Assembly: GCA_025808875.1 (NCBI GenBank)
Contig: CP075528.1
Span: forward strand, 4,276,473-4,340,472
Direction of reading: 5' to 3'
DNA from: Enhydrobacter sp.
GTDB lineage: Bacteria > Pseudomonadota > Alphaproteobacteria > Reyranellales > Reyranellaceae
Length of the DNA: 64,000 nucleotides
Shown here: one piece after another, positions 34,685 to 41,007 of the stretch
Layout of the letters: each line of letters begins with the position of its first letter
Numbering within the stretch: the stretch's first letter is position 1
Notes under the pieces: generated by a model
What the model was told of the DNA's origin: nothing
The model's database searches: none
What the model saw: only the letters and a program-made list of their open reading frames with translations
Translations under genes and position numbers: made by a program

Positions 34685-35191
34685 CTAATTGCGATCCAGC
34701 CCGAGTTCCTTGATCAGGTCTTGCGCGCGACGCAAGCGATCCTCCGTAGCTTTGAGGGGTTTTCGTTCGCGCACCTCGTCAACGAAGTCCTTTTCGTAAC
34801 CGTTGTTCCGCAGAAAGACCATTGTAGCCGCCAACTCCAGAACGACATCTGACACAGAGGCCATAGACGTAAGGGCCGCCTTCGCCCTGTCCTGCGATAA
34901 ATTCCCGAGCGCCTTGGGCTGCTTCTCTTTTGATGAGTACACTACATAAGTAACGTCCCGAGCGCCCGAACGCCTTTCATCGGCCTCGAAGTCATACAGT
35001 AGCGTTGCCATTTCGGCAGCCGACGCAACGTCCTCCGAATATGGACCATAATGATGGTAGTCGAACTCCGCATCAGAGTTCATACCGAGCTGATCAAGCA
35101 GATAAAAAGTCTTCTGGAGTCGCGTTTTGCCAACAAGCTTTTTATCAGCGTTCAGAGTGACGATTTCAGTCACTAGCTTTTCGGTATTCAT
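34685..35191 (-). CDS. YwgA-like protein, partner of HD-domain protein
   Basis: A 168-residue protein resembling Bacillus YwgA-type proteins, which are commonly encoded beside an HD phosphohydrolase. Visible features are KTRLQKTFYLLDQLG near residue 20, the segment FDYHHYGPYSEDV, and a charged helical C-terminus. The first motif pattern (LQK...YLL plus YGPYS) is shared with antitoxin-like SocA/Panacea relatives, so a regulatory or antitoxin role is possible. Base composition is visibly less GC-rich than flanking genes, with codons such as AAA, GAT and ATA common. Its ATG overlaps the HD gene stop by four bases, so the pair form an operon. Function is not established. Confidence 0.68.
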   Translation of the reverse strand: MNTEKLVTEIVTLNADKKLVGKTRLQKTFYLLDQLGMNSDAEFDYHHYGPYSEDVASAAEMATLLYDFEADERRSGARDVTYVVYSSKEKQPKALGNLSQDRAKAALTSMASVSDVVLELAATMVFLRNNGYEKDFVDEVRERKPLKATEDRLRRAQDLIKELGLDRN

Positions 35192-36498
35192 TGTGTGACC
35201 CCCGTCCAGATCTTTTCGAGCTTCGCCAACTGTTCGGCATCTGAAACATACAAACGATAAAACTGCTCTCGCTCTGTGAGCGTCTTTATGACCGGCGACA
35301 GGATTTCAATACCGGTCGGTTGAGCATCAGACTCGTGTTCCTTCACGAGTACTTTGCTAAGCGCCGATGGACTATCGAAGTCGTAGGCCTTGTATGGGCT
35401 CAGCGCGTAGTCGTCTTCCAAGTAGGAAATGCCACCAGCATCGCGAAGAGCTTTCTTGAAGCGAAGACGAATATTTCCAGGCGGCTTCCCGCCAAGTTTC
35501 TCTGCGACGTCGAAGCATTTGTATAGACAACGATTCCGAAGGCGAGCGGCCAATTCTGCGATTTCTCCATCAAGCTCGTCCGCCATGCGGCCTAGTTCCG
35601 TCCAAATCACAGAATCATCCAAGCCGAGATATGCTTTGAGTTCTGGATTGGTGGTGGAGAAGAATTTGAGAAGCTGGCTGCCTGGAAAATTTGAAGAGTC
35701 GATCTTTCCCTCTCGTATTTGAGTACTGAACATTCGAAGGAGATGCTCGAGGATTTTCTCAGCACCACGGGTCGTCTTATGCATATAGACCATGATGTAA
35801 AGCCGATGCCGGGCCTCGATGTACTCTTCGGCAACCCGACGTCCTTTCGGACTTAAATACAAACAATCTGCATCGAAAGGATCATCGGTACCCACAGTGA
35901 CCTTTCCAACTCTCAGACAATCGAATAGCCAATCCTGATCAAGATGACCGAACTGGACACCTGTCATCCGTCTATCTCGCTGAAGATAATCGAGTCGATC
36001 AGCGTCAAATTGACTGGAAACAATTGTCGCGAAAATGTCCTTCGGCTCCTCTTCCTTGAGAAGCCGCGCGATGTGGTCCGCAATTTTCGAATCTACGGCA
36101 TTAAGAATTGCGTGGACCTCGGTATCGCCGAGAATGATGTCGGCGCTCCAATCCTCGTGATCTTTCCCCATTCCTGCTTTCGCCGTGGCGCCCTCAAACG
36201 CGTGACTGAACGGGCCATGACCCACGTCGTGAAGTAGCGCCGCGAGCAGGACGACCTGGCGGCGATATGCGTCGATCTTTTCTACTTGTCCCTCGATGAG
36301 GCGCACGAGATTGCGCGCCGTGTGATACACCCCGATCGAGTGAGCAAGTCGGCTGTGAGTCGCTCCGGGATAAACCAAGTCAGAGAATCCTAACTGTCGA
36401 ATCCTGCGGAGCCTTTGCATCTCCCGAGAATTCAAAAGCCGCCACGCTATCTGATCGACGTCATCATTCCCTTTGAAGACAATCAGGCCAGATGACGT
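35188..36498 (-). CDS. HD-domain phosphohydrolase (dGTPase/SAMHD1-like), 5' end cut by IS256 element
   Basis: About 436 residues remain of an HD-superfamily hydrolase. The N-terminal MQRLRRIRQLGFSDLVYPGA and THSRLAHSIGVYHTARNL match dGTPase/YwfO-like proteins, and the metal motif ALLHDVGHGPFSHAFE is intact, with DRLDYLQRD further on. Such enzymes cleave deoxynucleotide triphosphates or related phosphoesters. The coding frame continues without a stop into the IS256 inverted repeat at 36501, and no natural start is visible before it, so the first few residues were probably lost. In-frame TTG codons inside the repeat could restart translation. Low GC and the IS suggest horizontal acquisition followed by disruption. 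It may be a functional truncated gene or a pseudogene. Confidence 0.65.
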   Translation of the reverse strand, partial: TSSGLIVFKGNDDVDQIAWRLLNSREMQRLRRIRQLGFSDLVYPGATHSRLAHSIGVYHTARNLVRLIEGQVEKIDAYRRQVVLLAALLHDVGHGPFSHAFEGATAKAGMGKDHEDWSADIILGDTEVHAILNAVDSKIADHIARLLKEEEPKDIFATIVSSQFDADRLDYLQRDRRMTGVQFGHLDQDWLFDCLRVGKVTVGTDDPFDADCLYLSPKGRRVAEEYIEARHRLYIMVYMHKTTRGAEKILEHLLRMFSTQIREGKIDSSNFPGSQLLKFFSTTNPELKAYLGLDDSVIWTELGRMADELDGEIAELAARLRNRCLYKCFDVAEKLGGKPPGNIRLRFKKALRDAGGISYLEDDYALSPYKAYDFDSPSALSKVLVKEHESDAQPTGIEILSPVIKTLTEREQFYRLYVSDAEQLAKLEKIWTGVTQ

Positions 36499-36500
36499 AA

Positions 36501-36544
36501 AGAATCTTTCGCAGAATTGGGCGGTGGCTCCCGCTCTGGTTAAG
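36501..36544. repeat. Left terminal inverted repeat of IS256-family element
   Basis: It starts AGAATCTTTCGCA and pairs with the reverse complement of 37790-37830, with a few mismatches and small indels in the middle. It also carries the ribosome-site approach to the transposase (AAGGAGCC lies further in, at 36580-36587) and is read through by the truncated HD gene on the other strand. Confidence 0.75.
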
Positions 36545-36591
36545 TTGGCGTTGCGAGACGACCGACGAAGCCAGTTCAACAAGGAGCCACC

Positions 36592-37794
36592 ATGGAAGAG
36601 GATAGCAGAGGGGCCGAGCTCAGCAACGTGATCCGGATCGACGACGAGCGGGTGCGCGATCACCTGGGTCGGATCGTGCGGGGGACGGTCGAGGAGACAC
36701 TGAACGCGATGCTGGAAGCGGAGGCCGATCGGCTGTGCAACGCGGGGCGCTACGAGCGGACGGCGGCGCGTCGCGATCAGCGTTCCGGCAGCTACGCTCG
36801 CAAGCTGCAGACCAAGGCCGGCGAGGTGACGCTGCAGGTGCCGAAGCTGCGGCGGCAGACCTTCGAGACGGCGATCATCGAGCGTTATCGGCGGCGCGAG
36901 AGCTCGGTGGAGGAAGCGTTGATCGAGATGTACCTGGCCGGCGTGTCGGTCCGGCGGGTCGAGGACATCACCGAGGCGTTGTGGGGCACGCGGGTCAGCC
37001 CCGGCACGGTGTCGAACCTCAACAAGAAGATCTACGGCCAGATCGAGGCCTGGCGGCACCAGCCGATCGAGGGCGCCCAGCCCTATCTCTATCTCGACGG
37101 CATCGTGCTCAAGCGCACCTGGGCGGGCGAGGTCCGCAACGTCTCGCTGCTGGTGGCGATCTCGGTCAACGCCGAGGGATACCGCCAGATTCTCGGTATC
37201 GTCGAGGGCGCCAAGGAGGACAAGGCCGGCTGGAGCGCCTTCCTGGGCCATCTCAAGGAGCGCGGCCTCGCCGGCGTCGAGCTGATCGTATCAGACGCCT
37301 GCATGGGCTTGGTCGAGAGTGCCGCCGAATACTTTCCCGAGGCGCGCTGGCAGCGCTGCATGGTGCACTTCTACCGCAACGTCTTCGGCCACGTGCCGGC
37401 CGGCAAACTGCGCGAGGTAGCGCTGATGCTCAAAGCCATCCATGCCCAGGAAGACCTTGCCGCCGCCCAGCGCAAGGCCGGCGAGGTCGTCGCTCGGCTC
37501 CACAGCATGAGGCTCGGCAAGGCGGCCGAGCTGGTCGAGACGGCGGTGCCCGAGACCCTGGCGTACTACGCGTTCCCCGAGGAGCATTGGCGCCGCATCA
37601 GGACCAACAACCCGCTCGAGCGCATCATGCGGGAGATTCGGCGACGGACACGCGTCGTCGGCGCCTTCCCCGACGGCAACTCGGCTCTCAACCTGGCCGC
37701 CGCCAGGCTACGCCATATCGCCGGCACCCGCTGGTCGACAAAACGATATCTGAACATGGCGCTGCTCAAGCAGCGCAATGCCATGACCGCTTAA
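36592..37794 (+). CDS. IS256-family (Mutator-type) transposase
   Basis: A 400-residue DDE transposase. The catalytic-core pattern of the family is visible: first Asp in LYLDGIVLKRTW (about residue 165), second Asp in ELIVSDACMGLVESA with the following WQRCMVHFYRNVF (C/H motif), and the Glu region NNPLERIMREIRRRTRVVGAFPDG near the C-terminus. Length is normal and no frameshift is seen, so the enzyme may be active. The ATG follows AAGGAGCCACC. It is flanked by the inverted repeats described separately. Confidence 0.93.
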   Translation: MEEDSRGAELSNVIRIDDERVRDHLGRIVRGTVEETLNAMLEAEADRLCNAGRYERTAARRDQRSGSYARKLQTKAGEVTLQVPKLRRQTFETAIIERYRRRESSVEEALIEMYLAGVSVRRVEDITEALWGTRVSPGTVSNLNKKIYGQIEAWRHQPIEGAQPYLYLDGIVLKRTWAGEVRNVSLLVAISVNAEGYRQILGIVEGAKEDKAGWSAFLGHLKERGLAGVELIVSDACMGLVESAAEYFPEARWQRCMVHFYRNVFGHVPAGKLREVALMLKAIHAQEDLAAAQRKAGEVVARLHSMRLGKAAELVETAVPETLAYYAFPEEHWRRIRTNNPLERIMREIRRRTRVVGAFPDGNSALNLAAARLRHIAGTRWSTKRYLNMALLKQRNAMTA

Positions 37795-37830
37795 CCGGAG
37801 CAGGCCACCGACCAAAGTGCGAAAGATTCT
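37790..37830. repeat. Right terminal inverted repeat of IS256-family element
   Basis: The reverse complement begins AGAATCTTTCGCA and ends GGTTAAG, matching the left end. The transposase stop codon (37792-37794) falls inside this repeat. Confidence 0.75.
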
Positions 37831-38075
37831 GGACACTACCTCAGGCCATGAAGCGGATCTCGGATTCGCTGTGGTTTTGAGGGAGGGTCGCCAGCCATTC
37901 GCAGTTCTTGTTATGTTCTCGACCAATTCAGCCCAAGGGTCAAGTTATCAACAATTTGTATCATCTTGGTGGATAGTTACACAACCTTTAGTGTGAAGAA
38001 ATCCTCAGAAAACACACGCCTTACGAGTCGGTCGAAGGTGAAGAGCCTCTGTAACGTGTCAGCGGGAGATAAAGG
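37831..38075. other. AT-rich gap right of the IS, no gene
   Basis: This 245-base stretch is AT-rich compared with the chromosome around it. No convincing coding frame is present; a short leftward frame from 37926 runs straight into the IS and might be the detached 5' end of the HD gene or its leader, but it shows no recognisable domain. The right part provides the leader for the next gene, with a GGGAG stretch before GTG 38076. Confidence 0.5.
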
Positions 38076-39035
38076 GTGAAACCGATCGGACATCGCGAAA
38101 GCGACGCGATCTTGGGGGCCATGCGGCAGGTGGCGCTGGCGGACGGACGGCCGCTCAGCCACGCCGATACGACGAGCATCCGGGGCGCCGCGCACTATCT
38201 GCTGCGGCGGCCGGAGATCGGCGACGTCGGCGCGCTCTCAGCGGTCGAGCCGGCCGACCTTGCCGCGACGCTCGACGACAGGGAGCTGCGGTCCGAGGCG
38301 GTGAAGTACCTTGCCATCATGGCGCTGGTCGACGGCGCGCTCGATCATGCAAAGCTCAGGCGCGTGCTGGAGTATTCGCGCGCACTCGATGTCGAGGCCG
38401 ACTACCTGACCGACCTGGTCGAGGCGGCCTCGGGCCATCTCGCCTGGGCGACCGCCGACATGTGGCGCAAGAATTTCGACAGCGTGCTCAGCCGCTCTTC
38501 CGAAGGCCTCGATCCGGCAAAGTGGATCCGGCCTTATGGCGGGGCAAACGCCGATCCCGCGCTGATCGCCCGCTACGAGGCGCTGGGCGAGCTGCCGCAA
38601 AACACCTTCGGCAAGGTGTTGTGGGATTTCGACAAGGCGAACGGCTATCCATTCCCCGGCGACCCGATGGCACTCAACGCCGCCTTCGGCACTCCTCACG
38701 ACTCCACGCACGTGATCTCAGGCTATGATACCAGTGCCCGTGGCGAACTGCTGGTCTCGACCTTCACCGCCGGCATGCATCCCATCAACCCGATGAGCGG
38801 CCATATCCTGCCGGTGATCTTCTTCTTCCACTTCGGCGAACAGCTCAACGACGTCGGCCACGCCGGCAAGGGCGGCCTCGATCCCGACGAATTCTGGCAC
38901 GCCTGGGCGCGCGGCGCGGACATGACCGTCGATATTTTCAAGCCCGGCTGGAACGTGTGGGACTGGATCGAGCACGATCTCGAGCAACTGCGGCGCGACT
39001 GGAACGTCACGCCGCCGGGCCATCGATTCGCCTGA
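38076..39035 (+). CDS. TerB-like plus Coq4-like protein
   Basis: A 319-residue protein with two parts. Residues 1-about 125 are helical with a TerB/DjlA-like acidic pattern (MALVDGALDHAKLRRVLEYSRAL). The C-terminal part carries GTPHDSTHVISGYDTSARGE, which fits the HDxxHxxxGxxxxxxGE metal motif of COQ4, the ubiquinone-biosynthesis protein. FPGDPMALNAAFG and GWNVWDWIEHDLEQLR are further conserved-looking segments. A quinone or lipid-related role is inferred from the Coq4 motif; it is much longer than a Coq4 domain alone. GTG is used as start. It sits at the edge of the low-GC island but is itself GC-rich. Confidence 0.7.
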   Translation: MKPIGHRESDAILGAMRQVALADGRPLSHADTTSIRGAAHYLLRRPEIGDVGALSAVEPADLAATLDDRELRSEAVKYLAIMALVDGALDHAKLRRVLEYSRALDVEADYLTDLVEAASGHLAWATADMWRKNFDSVLSRSSEGLDPAKWIRPYGGANADPALIARYEALGELPQNTFGKVLWDFDKANGYPFPGDPMALNAAFGTPHDSTHVISGYDTSARGELLVSTFTAGMHPINPMSGHILPVIFFFHFGEQLNDVGHAGKGGLDPDEFWHAWARGADMTVDIFKPGWNVWDWIEHDLEQLRRDWNVTPPGHRFA

Positions 39036-39041
39036 ACGGAA

Positions 39042-39836
39042 CTACACGACGGGGCTCGCGCCGCCATCGACGTTGATGGCGACACCAGTGACGAACGAGG
39101 CGGCGTCGGAGCAGAGGAAGCAGGCCATGCGGGCGAATTCCTCGGCCTTGCCCATGCGGCCGATCGGGATGCGGCCCTTCGCCATGTTGGCCAGGAACTG
39201 TTCCAGGCTCTCGCCCTTGCCGGCGGCCTTGTGGCGACGCACCCACTGGTCGCTCTCGATCAGGCCGACCAGCATGGCATTGACCAGCACGCCGTGCGGC
39301 GCGTTCTCCTTGGACAGCGCCTTGGTGAGCGCGAGGCCCGCGGCGCGGCTCACCGAGGTCGGCGTGCTGTCGGCGCCCGGCGCCTTGGCGCCGATGTTGA
39401 GCACGTTGACGATGCGGCCCCACTTGCGCTCACGCATGCCGGGCAGCGCCAGACGACAGAGCCGGATGGCGGCGAACAGCTTCAGGTCGAGGTCGCCCTG
39501 CCAATCTTCGTCGGTCACCGTATCGAACGGCTTGGCGTGGCTGATGCCGGCATTGTTCACGACGACATCGACCTTTCCGAAGTCGGCCGTCACCCGCTTC
39601 CAGGTGTCGGCGATGGGCTGAGCCTTGGCGACGTCGCAGGAATAGGCCTCGATCTTGGCGTTGGTCTTGCCGGCCGCCTTGGCGACCTCGGCCTTGGCTG
39701 CGGAAAGCACATCCTGCTTGCGCGCCAGCAACGCCACCGAAGCGCCCGAGGCAGCGAACTCCTTGGCCATGGCGAGACCCAGGCCCGTGCTCGCGCCGGT
39801 GATCAGGGCCACGCGGCCATCCATGCGTACGTCCAT
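39042..39836 (-). CDS. SDR-fold oxidoreductase with altered active site
   Basis: A 264-residue short-chain dehydrogenase-fold protein. The cofactor motif is TGASTGLG near the N-terminus and NNAGIS follows at about residue 90. The usual catalytic YxxxK is replaced: the matching stretch reads STPTSVSRAAG, placing Thr where Tyr is expected and Arg where Lys is expected. It could therefore have weak or different activity. The start at 39836 follows a GGGAGGAAC ribosome site; 13 residues upstream are also in frame but lack one. It converges with the TerB/Coq4-like gene (6-base gap). Confidence 0.82.
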   Translation of the reverse strand: MDVRMDGRVALITGASTGLGLAMAKEFAASGASVALLARKQDVLSAAKAEVAKAAGKTNAKIEAYSCDVAKAQPIADTWKRVTADFGKVDVVVNNAGISHAKPFDTVTDEDWQGDLDLKLFAAIRLCRLALPGMRERKWGRIVNVLNIGAKAPGADSTPTSVSRAAGLALTKALSKENAPHGVLVNAMLVGLIESDQWVRRHKAAGKGESLEQFLANMAKGRIPIGRMGKAEEFARMACFLCSDAASFVTGVAINVDGGASPVV

Positions 39837-39887
39837 CTTGTTCCTCCCGAAATCGCCGTCGAAATCGGCCGACACCCTATCCGCAGA

Positions 39888-40313
39888 TCACCGCGGCAGC
39901 GAGTCCGGAGCGTACTGCTTCAGGAATTCCGCGGTGGGAGGGATGGGCTTGATGACGTCGATGGCGATGCCGTTGGGGTCCTCGGTGATGAAGTGCCGCT
40001 GACCGAACGGCTCGTCCCGCAGAGTGAGATGAATCCTGAGACCTGACGCGATCGCCTTCTCGTACTCGGCGTCGACATCCTCGACCTCGAGATTCACCAG
40101 CACCCCGCTGGCCTTGTGCCGGAACGGCGCCGGGATCGTCTCATGCCGGTAGTCGAGGATGGCGAGGTTGGCCGCCGGCGATACGTCCGACACGAGGTGG
40201 ACATACCAGTCCGACACGAAGGCTGGCTTGAACCGGAAGTGACGTTGCCAGAAGGCGGCGGTCCGCGCGACGTCGTCGGTGCAGAGCACCGTGTAGAATT
40301 GCGTGAGCTTCAT
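39888..40313 (-). CDS. VOC/glyoxalase-fold protein
   Basis: A 141-residue member of the vicinal-oxygen-chelate superfamily: KLTQFYTVLCTDDVARTAAFWQRHF at the start, NLEVEDVDAEYEKAIASG in the middle and RHFITEDPNGIAIDVI at the end. It is divergent from the TetR-type gene at 40381, and the shared region carries an inverted repeat, so it is a likely target of that regulator. Substrate is unknown. Confidence 0.82.
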   Translation of the reverse strand: MKLTQFYTVLCTDDVARTAAFWQRHFRFKPAFVSDWYVHLVSDVSPAANLAILDYRHETIPAPFRHKASGVLVNLEVEDVDAEYEKAIASGLRIHLTLRDEPFGQRHFITEDPNGIAIDVIKPIPPTAEFLKQYAPDSLPR

Positions 40314-40365
40314 GGCTGGCGCCTTTCCCGGGATTTACGTACTGTTTGTATGCAATTTCATTTAG

Positions 40366-40378
40366 ATACAGGCTGTAT
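40366..40378. promoter_or_regulatory. Inverted repeat, candidate TetR operator
   Basis: ATACAGGCTGTAT is a perfect 6-1-6 palindrome ending two bases before the TetR-type start codon. A further TGTAT half-site at 40347-40351 could pair with the ATACA. It lies in the 67-base divergent promoter region between the VOC gene and the regulator, a typical place for autoregulation. Confidence 0.5.
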
Positions 40379-40380
40379 GT

Positions 40381-41007
40381 ATGTCAAGACCGAAGACACA
40401 GGCCGAACGGCTGGCGGCCACGCGGGCGGCACTGCTGCGGGCGGCGCATGCCATCTTCGCCGACGCGGGATACGATGCGGCCACCACCGAGGGGATCGTG
40501 AAGCGGGCCCGGGTGACGCGGGGCGCGCTCTATTACCACTTCACCGACAAGCGGGCGCTGTTCGAAGCCGTATTCGCCGACGTGGCTCGCGGCATCGCCG
40601 GCAAGGTCGACGCCATGGCGACGCCGATGGGCGATCCGCTCGCAGCGCTGGTCGAAGGAACGCGCGCCTTCCTCGACGCCTGCCTCGACCCGGCGGTGCG
40701 GCGCATCTATCTCGTCGACGCGCCGTCGGTGCTGGGCTGGCACCGTTGGCGCGAGATCGACGCGCCGCACGGCGTGCGCTCGCTGCGCGAGGGCGTGACG
40801 GCCGTTCTGGCGGCGCGGCCCGAAGCGGCTCTTGCCGTCGAGCCGGTGACCTTTCTTCTGTCGGGTGCCTTCAACGAGGCCGCGTTGTGGATCGCCGAAG
40901 CGAGGGACGAAAAGTCCGCGCGCCGCGAGATGGATCGCACGCTTGGCGAGCTCATCGAACGGCTGTTCGCGCCATCTCGATCGCGGCGAGCACGCGCTCG
41001 GGCGTAG
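40381..41007 (+). CDS. TetR-family transcriptional regulator
   Basis: A 208-residue repressor with an N-terminal helix-turn-helix: LLRAAHAIFADAGYDAATTEGI, then RARVTRGALYYHFTDKRALF, the standard TetR recognition segment. The C-terminal ligand domain is helical (AALAVEPVTFLLSGAFNEAAL) and gives no ligand clue. It probably controls itself and the divergent VOC/SDR genes through the palindrome at 40366-40378. Its last 56 bases overlap the convergent xdhB gene. Confidence 0.9.
   Translation: MSRPKTQAERLAATRAALLRAAHAIFADAGYDAATTEGIVKRARVTRGALYYHFTDKRALFEAVFADVARGIAGKVDAMATPMGDPLAALVEGTRAFLDACLDPAVRRIYLVDAPSVLGWHRWREIDAPHGVRSLREGVTAVLAARPEAALAVEPVTFLLSGAFNEAALWIAEARDEKSARREMDRTLGELIERLFAPSRSRRARARA

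Larger units (their letters stand above)
36501..37830 (+). mobile_element. IS256-family insertion sequence
   Basis: About 1.33 kb bounded by imperfect terminal inverted repeats: 36501-36544 and 37790-37830, both beginning, from outside inward, AGAATCTTTCGCA and both ending GGTTAAG. One transposase gene fills the interior. Two further outer bases (GT, then a mismatched pair) could extend the repeats to 36497 and 37834. I find no matching 8-9 base target duplication on either side, so the element may have been joined by deletion or be old. It lies within an AT-richer island, but the element itself is GC-rich. Confidence 0.85.

Noticed and set aside
36489..36500. Target-site duplication for the IS256 element
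   Set aside because: Compared 8-9 base flanks at two possible boundaries on both sides; none match.
35188..37251. 687-residue fusion of HD protein and antisense transposase sequence
   Set aside because: The N-terminal 250 residues are only the antisense of the IS256 transposase; the true gene is the part up to about 36498.
37708..37926. 72-residue leftward frame entering the right end of the IS
   Set aside because: More than half lies inside the transposase antisense. The outer part might be an HD-gene leader but has no recognisable domain.
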